DNA of 64,000 nt from Pseudomonas sp. C1C7 (GCF_013359595.1 NZ_JABFMP010000032.1:1-64000), one strand, 5' to 3'. Positions 24,154-32,267 are shown, numbered from the stretch's first letter. The notes: generated from the sequence alone by a model not told the origin. Translations and numbers: made by a program.

Positions 24154-24846
24154 ATGAACATCGAACGTCGCACGGTACTGAAGGGCCTGGCCTTGAGCGG
24201 TCTGGCCGGTGTCGCCATGAGCAGCTCCGGACTGAGCATGGCCAATAGCGTCTTGGGCACTCGGACGGGGTTGGCATTGCCGACCCTGGTGCTGGTCAAC
24301 AATGAGGTGGCCGAGTCGGTCTTTCTCCAGGGCGTCGCCGCGAGCCTTGCGGGCAAGCAGGTCAAGGTGCAGCACACCGATCTGGGGTTGGACTTCATCC
24401 AGGGGTTCGACAAACGCCTGCGCAGCGGCCAGCCACAACGCATCATCGGTCTGGTCGACGATGCCAGTGCCGCACTGATCGTTGATCTGGCCCGCAGCGC
24501 TGGCGCACGCGTGCAGTGGCTGGGCCAGCACCACGCAACGACCGGCACGTCACAGCACCGTTTGCTCAGTGCCGAAGCCGCCAGTGGTTGCGCCCCGCGA
24601 ATGGGCCTGAGCCTGAATGCCTGCGGCACCGGCTTCAGCCTGACCGAACACCGTCTGCATGGCCTGCAACCTCCGTTGCAGGTGTCTGCGGCTGCCCGCA
24701 ACAACGTTGGCTCAGATCAGTGGGCAGCCACCTTGGGCTACACCCTCGCAACCCTGGGTTCCAGCCATGACGGGCAGCCTCCCCTGATTACCCGCCAACC
24801 CTCGTCGCTGACCGGTAATTTCGTTTCGTTTTCGATCCAGGCATGA
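24154..24846 (+). CDS. pchX: PchX-like Tat-exported protein of the pch operon
   Basis: A 230-aa protein occupying the pchX position between the cytochrome and flavoprotein genes of p-cresol methylhydroxylase clusters. The N-terminus MNIERRTVLKGLALSGLAGVAMSSSG is a twin-arginine signal (RRTVLKG), suggesting export of a folded protein. No cofactor motif is seen; three cysteines (SGCAPRMG, NACGTG) are not in a haem or Fe-S pattern. The role of PchX is not established; assembly or covalent flavinylation help, or export of PchF, is a guess from context. ATG 24154 follows GAGGA. Confidence 0.7.
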   Translation: MNIERRTVLKGLALSGLAGVAMSSSGLSMANSVLGTRTGLALPTLVLVNNEVAESVFLQGVAASLAGKQVKVQHTDLGLDFIQGFDKRLRSGQPQRIIGLVDDASAALIVDLARSAGARVQWLGQHHATTGTSQHRLLSAEAASGCAPRMGLSLNACGTGFSLTEHRLHGLQPPLQVSAAARNNVGSDQWAATLGYTLATLGSSHDGQPPLITRQPSSLTGNFVSFSIQA

Positions 24847-24859
24847 AGGAGCTCATCCA

Positions 24860-26425
24860 ATGACTGAAACCAACAAAACCCTGCTCCCGCGCGGCGTCGA
24901 CAGCGCAAACTTCGATCGGGCCATCGCCAGCTTTCGCAAACTGCTGGGCGATGAAAACGTCCTGGTCAAGGACGATCAACTGATCCCCTACGCCAAGATC
25001 ATGATGGCCGTGGACAATGCCGAGCACACGCCATCCGCCGCCGTGACCGCCACCACCGTCGAACAGGTGCAAGGCGTGGTGAAGATCTGCAATGAACACA
25101 AGATCCCGGTGTGGACCATCTCCACCGGGCGCAACTTCGGTTACGGCTCCGCAGCACCCGGCCAACGCGGTCAGATCATTCTCGACCTGAAGAAAATGAA
25201 CAAAATCCTCCACGTCGACCCCGAGCTGTGCACCGCTCTGGTCGAACCGGGTGTGACCTATCAGCAGCTTTACGACTACATCCAGGAACGCAATCTGCCC
25301 TTGATGCTGTCGTTCTCTGCGCCGTCGGCCATCGCAGGCCCGTTGGGCAATACCATGGATCGCGGCGTGGGTTACACCCCCTACGGCGAACACTTTCTGA
25401 TGCAGTGCGGCATGGAAGTGGTGCTGGCCAACGGTGATGTGTATCGCACCGGCATGGGCGGCGTGAAAGGCGACAACGCCTGGCAGGTTTTCAAGTGGGG
25501 TTATGGTCCGACCCTGGACGGCATGTTCACCCAGGCGAACTACGGTATTTGCACGAAGATGGGCTTTTGGCTGATGCCAAAACCTCCCGTCTTCAAACCG
25601 TTCGAGATCAAATTCGAGAACGAATCGGACATCGCGGAAATCGTCGAATTCATCCGCCCGTTGCGCATCGCCCAGGTCATTCCCAACTCGGTGGTGATCG
25701 CGGGCGTGCTCTGGGAAGCATCGACCTGCAACACCCGCCGTTCCGACTACACCAGCGAGCCGGGCGCGACTTCCGATGCGATCCTCAAGCAGATCCAGAA
25801 GGACAAGAACCTCGGCGCCTGGAACGTCTACGCCGCTCTGTACGGCACCCAGGAGCAGGTCGACGTCAACTGGAACATCGTCACCGCCGCCCTGAAGCAA
25901 CTGGGCAAAGGCCGGATCGTCACCCAGGAAGAGGCTGGCGACACCCAGCCTTTCAAGTACCGCGCCCAGCTGATGTCCGGCGTGCCTAACCTGCAGGAAT
26001 TCGGTCTGTACAACTGGCGTGGCGGCGGTGGCTCGATGTGGTTTGCGCCGGTGAGCCAGGCCCGTGGCAGCGAGTGCGACAAACAGCAGGCGCTGGCCAA
26101 GAAGACTCTCAACAAGCACGGCCTGGACTATGTCGGCGAGTTCATCGTCGGCTGGCGCGACATGCACCACGTCATCGACGTGCTCTACGACCGTACCAAC
26201 CTCGAAGAAACCAGACGCGCCAACGCCTGCTTTGCCGAATTGCTCGATGTATTCGAGAAGGAAGGCTACGCCGTGTATCGCGTCAACACCGCCTTCCAGG
26301 AGCGGGTTGCGCAGAGCTACGGCCCGGTGAAACGCAAGCTTGAACATGTCATCAAGCGGGCGCTGGACCCCAACAACATTCTTGCACCGGGCAAGTCGGG
26401 CATCGACCTCGCCAATACATTCTGA
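24860..26425 (+). CDS. pchF: p-Cresol methylhydroxylase (4-cresol dehydrogenase) flavoprotein subunit
   Basis: 521 aa, the same length as the characterised Pseudomonas putida enzyme as I recall it, and collinear with it. An N-terminal PCMH-type FAD domain (ATTVEQVQGVVKICNEHKIPVWTISTGRNFGYGSAAP) and a C-terminal cap domain. Tyr384 (FGLYNWRG) is the residue covalently bound to FAD. Tyr95, Tyr473, Glu380, Glu427, His436 and Asp440 are all at the expected numbers. The phenol-site residue 512, Arg in the known enzyme, is Lys here (APGKSGID). It hydroxylates p-cresol to 4-hydroxybenzyl alcohol and on to the aldehyde using water, passing electrons to PchC. There is no signal peptide. AAGGAG precedes ATG 24860. 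Confidence 0.92.
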   Translation: MTETNKTLLPRGVDSANFDRAIASFRKLLGDENVLVKDDQLIPYAKIMMAVDNAEHTPSAAVTATTVEQVQGVVKICNEHKIPVWTISTGRNFGYGSAAPGQRGQIILDLKKMNKILHVDPELCTALVEPGVTYQQLYDYIQERNLPLMLSFSAPSAIAGPLGNTMDRGVGYTPYGEHFLMQCGMEVVLANGDVYRTGMGGVKGDNAWQVFKWGYGPTLDGMFTQANYGICTKMGFWLMPKPPVFKPFEIKFENESDIAEIVEFIRPLRIAQVIPNSVVIAGVLWEASTCNTRRSDYTSEPGATSDAILKQIQKDKNLGAWNVYAALYGTQEQVDVNWNIVTAALKQLGKGRIVTQEEAGDTQPFKYRAQLMSGVPNLQEFGLYNWRGGGGSMWFAPVSQARGSECDKQQALAKKTLNKHGLDYVGEFIVGWRDMHHVIDVLYDRTNLEETRRANACFAELLDVFEKEGYAVYRVNTAFQERVAQSYGPVKRKLEHVIKRALDPNNILAPGKSGIDLANTF

Positions 26426-26433
26426 TCGATCCA

Positions 26434-26465
26434 AAGGCTGCGCCGGGACTCTCTGGCGCAGCCTT
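26434..26465 (+). terminator. Strong stem-loop between pchF and the distal cytochrome gene
   Basis: AAGGCTGCGCC / GGCGCAGCCTT, an 11-bp perfect stem with a 10-nt loop, 9 nt after the pchF stop and 19 nt before the next start. There is no T-run, so it probably attenuates or sets an RNA end rather than fully stopping transcription. Confidence 0.55.
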
Positions 26466-26483
26466 CAATTCCCAGGACACGTA

Positions 26484-26855
26484 ATGACTTACACACAATT
26501 GCTGGTCGCCAGCAGCCTTCTGCTGGCCGCCCCTCTGACATTCGCCCAGGGTGACGTTACTCAAGGCAAAGCGCTTTTCAGCACCCAATGCGGCTTCTGC
26601 CACAGCCCGGACGCGGGCAAGAACCTGATGGGGCCGAGCCTGCACGGCGTGTTCGACCGCAACAGCGCCCAGGCCCCCGCCTTCACCTATTCCGCCGCCC
26701 TGAAAGGCGCCGGGCTGAAATGGAACGACGCCAACCTGGACAAGTGGCTGACAAACCCCGCCAGCCTGGTGCCTGGCAACATGATGATGTTTCCGGGTCA
26801 GGCCGATGCGCAGAGTCGCCAGCACCTCATCGCCTATCTGAAGAGTCTGCACTAA
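26484..26855 (+). CDS. Soluble periplasmic cytochrome c (class I)
   Basis: A 123-aa protein with a signal peptide (MTYTQLLVASSLLLAAPLTFA|QGDV) and a mitochondrial/c550-like fold: Cys36-Gly-Phe-Cys39-His40, GPSLHGVFDRNSAQAPAFTYSAALKGAGLKWNDANLDKWLTNPASLVPGNMMMFPG (axial Met in NMMMF), ending HLIAYLKSLH. It follows pchF behind a stem-loop. The likely job is to carry electrons from the PchCF complex to the respiratory chain. The classical pch cluster has azurin or unlinked cytochromes in this role. ATG 26484 has CAGGA upstream. Confidence 0.85.
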   Translation: MTYTQLLVASSLLLAAPLTFAQGDVTQGKALFSTQCGFCHSPDAGKNLMGPSLHGVFDRNSAQAPAFTYSAALKGAGLKWNDANLDKWLTNPASLVPGNMMMFPGQADAQSRQHLIAYLKSLH

Positions 26856-26888
26856 CCCAAATACGCTCCTACAGGGGGCATTCGCCAA

Positions 26889-26986
26889 CTGTGGGAGCCT
26901 GCTCGCGATAAATGTCCTGACGACGCGCTCCATCAGACAGCCCGCGTCATCGTTGACCACCATCGCGAGCAGGCTCGCTCCCACAG
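26889..26986. repeat. REP pair after the pch cluster
   Basis: CTGTGGGAGCCTGCTCGCGAT and its inverted partner ATCGCGAGCAGGCTCGCTCCCACAG (given in parts) flank about 55 bp. The unit lies between the distal cytochrome and the convergent HAD gene. Confidence 0.65.
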
Positions 26987-27004
26987 GTTTTATGTGTCGG
27001 CAAT

Positions 27005-27607
27005 TCAGCTTGCGTAGGCTATGCCCTGCTGACGAGCCACCACCGCCTGGACCTCAGCCACCGAATCCAGAACTCGCTGTGCCCAGCTCGCATCATCCGG
27101 ACGCACGACCACGACCCGAAATCCGTGGTCATGCCCCTCGGCTTTTACCCCTTCGGAATCATCGACATGCAGGTCGATATCGAACGCTGTCGGAAGCTTC
27201 GAAGGAGAGTTCACCATCCCCCGCTCGGTCAGGGCCTGGTTATGCCGAACACTGTTGACCACGCCGTCGACGTGGATTCCGTACAGCAACAGCCAGCGCC
27301 TGATGTAGGCCGGTGTGCGACCGGACGAGGTGTAGACCCAGATGCTGCAGCCCTGGCGACGCAACTCGCGGGTCAAAGAGCGTGTTCCGATGCGCAGCGG
27401 TTCGCCCAGCCAGCGATGCACGAAATCCGGCATCGGGCCTGGCTCGACGTCGCTGTGGTGCGGCAGGCAGGCCAGGGTGTCGTCGATATCAAACGAAACC
27501 CGAATGCGCTGACGTCTGAACATCTGCGGCGCGATACAATCTTTCATTGCCTGCCATGCCTGATCCGTGATTTCCCGGCATTTTTCGAGCATTGGGTAGG
27601 TATTCAT
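27005..27607 (-). CDS. HAD-superfamily hydrolase, partner of the Fic-like gene
   Basis: A 200-aa cytoplasmic protein. Motif I is SFDIDDTLAC (residues ~38-47, DxDxT nucleophile/acid pair), motif II VYTSSGR (~90), followed by VNSPSKLPTAFDIDLHVDDSEGVKAEG, a motif III/IV-like DxDxxxDD. HAD enzymes of this size are phosphatases or phosphohydrolases. ATG 27607 overlaps the stop of the upstream gene (TGATG), with GGAGG 7 nt before it, so the two are translationally coupled. One hypothesis is that it reverses or complements the nucleotide/phosphate chemistry of the Fic-like partner; substrate unknown. Confidence 0.7.
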   Translation of the reverse strand: MNTYPMLEKCREITDQAWQAMKDCIAPQMFRRQRIRVSFDIDDTLACLPHHSDVEPGPMPDFVHRWLGEPLRIGTRSLTRELRRQGCSIWVYTSSGRTPAYIRRWLLLYGIHVDGVVNSVRHNQALTERGMVNSPSKLPTAFDIDLHVDDSEGVKAEGHDHGFRVVVVRPDDASWAQRVLDSVAEVQAVVARQQGIAYAS

Positions 27608-28305
27608 CAAGCGCCTCCCTGATAGGCAGGAGAGAGTTTTCTGCTCAGGAAAAACCGCTTCGGATCCGGAGACTGCTCTTCGAGGAAAGCTGCGTATTTC
27701 TTCTTGATCTTGGGCAATTCAAATAACGCCTTGACGCCATGCTTGGCGGAGTTTCGGATGACCGACGAGGGATTGAAGTAACCCTTGGCATTGTCCAGGG
27801 TCAGTACGAACGGAGGCAGCCCGGCGCGCATCAGCAGGTAGCTGACGATGAGCGAGCCGCTGCGATTGTTGCCTTCGATGAACAGCTGCGGTTTGCTGAG
27901 AATCCGCACATAGACACCGGCCGCACGCTTCCAGGGCGATTCGCCGTGATGGGCGCTGTACCAGTTGAACAGGCTCTTGATGCCACCTTCCACGTCGTTG
28001 AAAAAGTGCGCCTCGGTGGCCGCCAGGTGTGGCGCGAATTCCAGTCGGCGAACAGGGTCTCGGCCGCACAGAACGGTGGCATTGATTTCCAGCATCAGAT
28101 TCAGTTGCTGCAAATCGAACAGGTCGACACCCCGTGCGACGTAGTCGTCGATCAGGGCGTAGCCCTCCACCACATTCATCAGTACTTCGTCGGTGAAGGG
28201 ATCACGGGGCTCGGTGAAGTGTTCGCTCAGTTCAGCGAAGCGATACTGCACCTCACGCAGGGCGCGCTCAATCGCGGGCAAATCAAGACGACGCGGTGCA
28301 GACAT
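27607..28305 (-). CDS. Fic-like protein with degenerate catalytic motif
   Basis: A 232-aa helical protein. Residues ~134-156 read VYVRILSKPQLFIEGNNRSGSLIVSYLL. This aligns with the Fic/Doc core H-P-F-x-(D/E)-G-N-G-R-x-x-R, but with Gln140 and Leu141 where His-Pro belong and Asn147 in place of the second Gly; Phe142, Glu144, Gly145, Asn146 and Arg148 are kept. Loss of the catalytic His argues against ordinary AMP transfer; the nucleotide-binding loop seems retained. ATG 28305 (MSAPRRLD) has AGG upstream. First of two coupled genes with a HAD hydrolase, behind the terminator of the pst operon. Family call from the motif and surrounding helices; role unknown. Confidence 0.6.
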   Translation of the reverse strand: MSAPRRLDLPAIERALREVQYRFAELSEHFTEPRDPFTDEVLMNVVEGYALIDDYVARGVDLFDLQQLNLMLEINATVLCGRDPVRRLEFAPHLAATEAHFFNDVEGGIKSLFNWYSAHHGESPWKRAAGVYVRILSKPQLFIEGNNRSGSLIVSYLLMRAGLPPFVLTLDNAKGYFNPSSVIRNSAKHGVKALFELPKIKKKYAAFLEEQSPDPKRFFLSRKLSPAYQGGA

Positions 28306-28350
28306 TGGCAAACCTGAAAAAAGTGTGAGACGAAGACAACCCTATGGACG

Positions 28351-28386
28351 AAAAAACCGTATAGCCGCGAGCGGTATACGGTTTTT
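28351..28386. terminator. Bidirectional intrinsic terminator after pstB
   Basis: AAAAAACCGTAT...ATACGGTTTTT: a long stem with an A-run on one side and a T-run on the other, 15 bp past the pstB stop. It should end the pst transcript on the minus strand and separates it from the Fic/HAD pair. Confidence 0.8.
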
Positions 28387-28400
28387 GACGCACGTTCGGT

Positions 28401-29219
28401 TTAGCTGAACTTGCCGCTGATGTAATCCTCGGTCATCTGCTCGCGCGGGCTGCCGAAAATCTGCGTGGTCGCCCCCATCTCCACCAGATAGCCGGTGCGT
28501 GTTCCCTGGGAAATATCCACCGAGAAGAAAGCCGTGGTGTCGGCGACACGGATGGCCTGCTGCATGTTGTGGGTCACCAGGGCGATGGTGTAGTCCTTCT
28601 TCAACTCGACCATCAACTCCTCGACGCGGCGAGTGGCGATCGGGTCGAGTGCCGAGCACGGTTCATCCAGCAACAGGACTTCAGGCTCGGTGGCGATGGC
28701 GCGAGCGATACACAGGCGCTGCTGTTGGCCACCGGAGAGGGACAGACCGCTGACCTTGAGCTTGTCCTTGACCTCATCCCACAGTGCGGCGCCCTGCAGG
28801 GCGTGCTTGACGCGGTCGCCCAGATCGCCCTTGTAGCGATTCAGGCGCAGGCCGAAAGCGACGTTGTCGAAGATGCTCATCGAGAACGGGTTCGGCTGCT
28901 GGAACACCATGCCGATGTAGCGACGCACGACCACCGGATCCACGCCCTTGCCGTAAACGTCCTGCCCGAGGAAATGTACATGGCCGTCGAAGCGAAAGCC
29001 CCTCACCAGGTCATTCATCCGGTTCAGGCTGCGCAGCACGGTACTCTTGCCGCAGCCCGAAGGACCGATGAAGCCGGTGATCTTGTTCTTTTCGATCGGC
29101 ACGTGGCTATCACGTACCGCCAGGAAGTTGCCGTAGAAAATCTTGTCCAGTTTGCAGTCCATGACCACCGGAGACTTGGTCTCGACAGGGGCGATTTTTT
29201 GCGCAGATAGAGTGTTCAC
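28401..29219 (-). CDS. pstB: Phosphate ABC transporter ATP-binding protein
   Basis: A 272-aa ATPase of the high-affinity phosphate importer. Walker A GPSGCGKST (~res 52-60), Q-loop FQQPNPF, signature LSLSGGQQQRLCIARA, Walker B VLLLDEPCSALDP, and the H-loop VTHNM. It ends with the PstB-typical GATTQIFGSPREQMTEDYISGKF. The start is GTG 29219 with GGGAG 10 nt upstream. Last gene of pstSCAB. The customary phoU does not follow; a terminator does. Confidence 0.93.
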   Translation of the reverse strand: MNTLSAQKIAPVETKSPVVMDCKLDKIFYGNFLAVRDSHVPIEKNKITGFIGPSGCGKSTVLRSLNRMNDLVRGFRFDGHVHFLGQDVYGKGVDPVVVRRYIGMVFQQPNPFSMSIFDNVAFGLRLNRYKGDLGDRVKHALQGAALWDEVKDKLKVSGLSLSGGQQQRLCIARAIATEPEVLLLDEPCSALDPIATRRVEELMVELKKDYTIALVTHNMQQAIRVADTTAFFSVDISQGTRTGYLVEMGATTQIFGSPREQMTEDYISGKFS

Positions 29220-29238
29220 GATTCAGATGCTCCCGCTC

Positions 29239-30135
29239 TTAAAACTTTGGTTTGCCGAAAATACGGCTGACGACGTTCACGATCAGTACGATCATCACCA
29301 GCACCAGCGAAGCCGCCCATGCGAGCTCAAGCTGGTTGTCGAAAGGCATGCCGGAAAAGTTGTAGATCAGCACGGAAAGCGAAGCCGTCGGGTTCATCAT
29401 CGACAGGCTGCCTTCGTGGTAGATCCAGTAGTTGCTGAACAGCGCGGTAAACAGTAACGGCGCGGTTTCGCCCGCTGCGCGCGCCACGGCCAGCATGACG
29501 CCGGTCAGGATCGCCGGCAGGCCGGTTGGCAGGACGATTTTCCAGATCACTTGCGAGCGCGTGCAGCCCATGCCGTAGGCGGCATCCTTCATGATCTTGG
29601 GCACCATCTTCATCGACTCTTCAGCCGTCAGCACGACGATCGGCAGCATCAAAACTGCCAGTGCCACGCCACCTGCCGGTGCCGAGTAGGTGCCCGTGGT
29701 CACGACCACCAGGGCGTAGGCGAAAACACCCGCCAGAATGGAAGGCAGCCCGGTGAGCATCTTGGCGGCGAAGCGCGCGGCGTTCGCCAGCTTGCTGTCC
29801 GGCCCCAGCTCAGCCAGGAAGACGGCGGCCATGATGCCGACCGGCACCGCGATGGCGGCCGCGATACCGACCATGACGAAAGTACCGGCCAGGGCGTTGC
29901 CGAAGCCACCGCCCGTCTCGAAGCCGGTCGGCGGCAGTTCAGTGAAGACTTCAAGGCTCAGGCGAGCACCACCACGGGTGATCAGCATGTAGAGCACTGA
30001 AAACAGCGGCACACTGGCCACCACAGCGAGAAGCCAGACCAGCGTGGTCAATACCAGGCTGCGCAGCGCGCGGCCTTCGAACCTGCGTTGCAGGCTCGGT
30101 GCAGCGGAAATGGAAGCAGTGAGGTCAGTCATCAT
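29239..30135 (-). CDS. pstA: Phosphate ABC transporter permease PstA
   Basis: A 298-aa inner-membrane permease with six predicted helices and the EAA loop ESMKMVPKIMKDAAYGMGCTRSQVIWKIVLPTGLPAILTG. It pairs with PstC to form the phosphate channel. ATG 30135 overlaps the pstC stop (ATGA). The spacing to pstB is 19 bp. Confidence 0.92.
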   Translation of the reverse strand: MMTDLTASISAAPSLQRRFEGRALRSLVLTTLVWLLAVVASVPLFSVLYMLITRGGARLSLEVFTELPPTGFETGGGFGNALAGTFVMVGIAAAIAVPVGIMAAVFLAELGPDSKLANAARFAAKMLTGLPSILAGVFAYALVVVTTGTYSAPAGGVALAVLMLPIVVLTAEESMKMVPKIMKDAAYGMGCTRSQVIWKIVLPTGLPAILTGVMLAVARAAGETAPLLFTALFSNYWIYHEGSLSMMNPTASLSVLIYNFSGMPFDNQLELAWAASLVLVMIVLIVNVVSRIFGKPKF

Positions 30136-31097
30136 TTGTTCCCCCGCTGGGCGTAGAGCATGATCATGGAACCGATGACATTCACCAGCAGCGTGATGAA
30201 CATCAGCACCAGCGCGGCGTACATCAGAACCTCTACTTCGTTCGGCCCCGCTTCCGGGAAGTTCAGCGCCAGCAAGGCGGCCAGCGTGTTGGCCGGTGCA
30301 AACAGAGAGAGGGAAATGTTGTTCGCGTTGCCTACCAGCATGGCCAAGGCCATGGTTTCACCCAGTGCGCGGCCCAGGCCCAGCACCAGCGAGCCGAAGA
30401 TACCGGTGGCAGCGGATGGCACCATCACTTTCAGAATCGCTTCCCAGTGGGTGGTACCCATGCCGTAAGCGGCCTGCTTGGTTTTCATCGGTACGCCGGT
30501 CAGCGCATCCTGCGAAACGGCGGCAATGGTCGGCAGAATCATGATGGCCAGCACCAGCGCGGCAGGCAGCAAACCTGGCCCGCTCAACGAGGTGCCGAAA
30601 AAGGGAATCCAGCCGAGCTCGGTGTTCAGCCATGTCGTCAGGGGACGAATGGCCGGGATCACCACGTAGATCCCCCACAGGCCGTAAACCACGCTAGGGA
30701 TGGCGGCGAGCAGTTCGACGATGGTGCGGAAGATGGCCGCCAGTTTGGCGGGCAGAAAATCCTGGGTCAGGAAGATCGCCATGCTGACGCCGAAGATGCC
30801 GGCGATGAGCAATGCGATCAGTGCACTGTAAAGCGTTCCCCAGATCGCAGGCAGAATGCCGTACTTGCCCTGGTTGACGTCCCAGACGGAACCCAAAAGA
30901 ACGTCCAGGCCATGTTTTTCCATGCCCGGAACGGCCTTGCGGCCCACTTCGAATACAAGGGCGAATACCAACACCAGAATCAGGACCACACCTACGCGCG
31001 CAATCGCGCGGAAGGTCCGATCCACCAGGAAGTCCTTCGCGGAAGGCGGTTGGCACGCAGAGTCCGGGTTAACCGGTACGACAAAAGGCTGGGTCAT
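30132..31097 (-). CDS. pstC: Phosphate ABC transporter permease PstC
   Basis: A 321-aa inner-membrane permease: an N-terminal cytoplasmic tail, then TM helices starting at ARVGVVLILVLVFALVFEVG, with the EAA loop DALTGVPMKTKQAAYGMGTTHWEAILKVMVPSAATGIFG and LGLGRALGETMALAMLVGN. The start ATG 31097 is 73 bp after the pstS stop, beyond a stem-loop that probably lowers permease expression relative to the binding protein. Confidence 0.92.
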   Translation of the reverse strand: MTQPFVVPVNPDSACQPPSAKDFLVDRTFRAIARVGVVLILVLVFALVFEVGRKAVPGMEKHGLDVLLGSVWDVNQGKYGILPAIWGTLYSALIALLIAGIFGVSMAIFLTQDFLPAKLAAIFRTIVELLAAIPSVVYGLWGIYVVIPAIRPLTTWLNTELGWIPFFGTSLSGPGLLPAALVLAIMILPTIAAVSQDALTGVPMKTKQAAYGMGTTHWEAILKVMVPSAATGIFGSLVLGLGRALGETMALAMLVGNANNISLSLFAPANTLAALLALNFPEAGPNEVEVLMYAALVLMFITLLVNVIGSMIMLYAQRGNK

Positions 31098-31125
31098 GGG
31101 TGTATTCCGGAACAGGTGAAAATCT

Positions 31126-31156
31126 CATCCGGCGCGCCTGCAGCGCACGCCGGATG
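31126..31156 (-). terminator. Intra-operon attenuating stem-loop between pstS and pstC
   Basis: CATCCGGCG / CGCCGGATG, a 9-bp stem in the 73-bp pstS-pstC gap with no T-run. Such hairpins after binding-protein genes commonly protect the upstream RNA and lower downstream expression. Confidence 0.6.
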
Positions 31157-31170
31157 AAGACTCGCGAGTG

Positions 31171-32202
31171 TTACTGGATGTTGGCCGAAGCTTTGCGAAC
31201 CTGATCGACGACCGACTGCGGGAGCGGGATGTAGCCCATCGAGTCGGCAATCTTCTGACCTTCGGTCAGGCTGTACTCAACCATTTCACGCATGGCCTTG
31301 GCCTTGGCCGGGCTCTCGTTCTGCTTGCGGAAGATCATCCAGGTGTAGGAAGTGATCGGGTACGACTTGGCGCCGTCCGGATCAGGCAACCAGGCCACCA
31401 GGTTTTCCGGGAACTTCACCGCGTTCAGAGCTTCGGCACCGCTTTGTGCGTTAGGCACAACGTACTGACCGGCTTTGTTCTGCAACTCGGCGAAGTCGAC
31501 CTTGGCCAGCTTGGCGAAGCCGTACTCGATGTAGCCAATGGCACCAGGGGTCTGACGTACGGTAGCGGTCACGCCGTCGTTTTTAGGCGACTTGATGAAC
31601 TTGTCGCTGGCCGGCCAGTTGACGGTGTTGCCTTCGCCCAACGCGGTCTTGAATTCCGGATTGATGGTCGACATGTGCTTGGTGAACACCGCGGTGGTAC
31701 CGCTGGAGTCTGCACGTACGACAACAGTGATCGGCAGTGCCGGCAGCTTCAGCTCCGGGTTGGCGGCAACGATCTGCGGATCGTTCCACTGGGTGATCTT
31801 GCCCAGGAAAATGTTGGAGTAAACGTCGCGAGGCAGTTTCAGGCCTTTAGGGCTGCCTGGCAGGTTGTAGGCCAGCACGATTTCGCCCGCGGTCATCGGC
31901 AGCAATTGCACGCCTTCGGCAACCTTGGCGATGTCCTCGTCTTTCATGGCCGAGTCGCTGGCCGCGAAATCGACGGTTTTGTTCAGAAAGTCCTGTACGC
32001 CCGCACCGCTACCCTTCGATTGGTAATCAACGGTGACGCCAGCGGTTTTCTTGCTGAAATCCTTGAACCAGGTCAGGTAGATAGGAGCCGGAAAACTGGC
32101 GCCAGAACCTGTCAGGCGGACGCTTTCTTCAGCAAAAGACACTGATGTGGCGCAGATAGAAACGGTAAGAGCGAGCGCAGCGGACTTAACAAAACTTTTC
32201 AT
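31171..32202 (-). CDS. pstS: Phosphate-binding periplasmic protein
   Basis: A 343-aa protein. Signal peptide MKSFVKSAALALTVSICATSVSFA|EESVRL, then LTGSGASFPAPIYLTWF, VDYQSKGSGAGVQDFLN, FAASDSAMKDEDIA and ADSSGTTAVFTKHM, the phosphate-contacting loops of PstS. It delivers phosphate to PstCAB. ATG 32202 is chosen over upstream in-frame starts because the signal peptide begins there, with AAAAGGA about 12 nt upstream. A Pho box lies 48-65 bp ahead. Confidence 0.93.
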   Translation of the reverse strand: MKSFVKSAALALTVSICATSVSFAEESVRLTGSGASFPAPIYLTWFKDFSKKTAGVTVDYQSKGSGAGVQDFLNKTVDFAASDSAMKDEDIAKVAEGVQLLPMTAGEIVLAYNLPGSPKGLKLPRDVYSNIFLGKITQWNDPQIVAANPELKLPALPITVVVRADSSGTTAVFTKHMSTINPEFKTALGEGNTVNWPASDKFIKSPKNDGVTATVRQTPGAIGYIEYGFAKLAKVDFAELQNKAGQYVVPNAQSGAEALNAVKFPENLVAWLPDPDGAKSYPITSYTWMIFRKQNESPAKAKAMREMVEYSLTEGQKIADSMGYIPLPQSVVDQVRKASANIQ

Positions 32203-32249
32203 GAACGGCATTCCTTTTGAGAGCGGCTGCCGCACTGTGAACCAGTTAT

Positions 32250-32267
32250 ATGAAAAATTTATGACAG
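32250..32267 (-). promoter_or_regulatory. Pho box of the pst operon
   Basis: On the minus strand CTGTCATAAATTTTTCAT, an 18-bp PhoB site made of two direct repeats (CTGTCAT, then TTTTCAT). A third related half (CTGGTTCACAG) follows. It replaces the -35 box, and TCACAG about 10 bp further on could be the -10. It predicts induction under phosphate limitation. Confidence 0.85.

Noticed and set aside
24860..26425. Eugenol hydroxylase or vanillyl-alcohol oxidase instead of PchF
   Set aside because: Same superfamily, but residue numbering, length of 521 and the pchA-C-X-F gene order all fit p-cresol methylhydroxylase best.
24788..26434. 548-codon open frame opposite pchF
   Set aside because: Composition artefact; pchF matches a characterised enzyme residue for residue.
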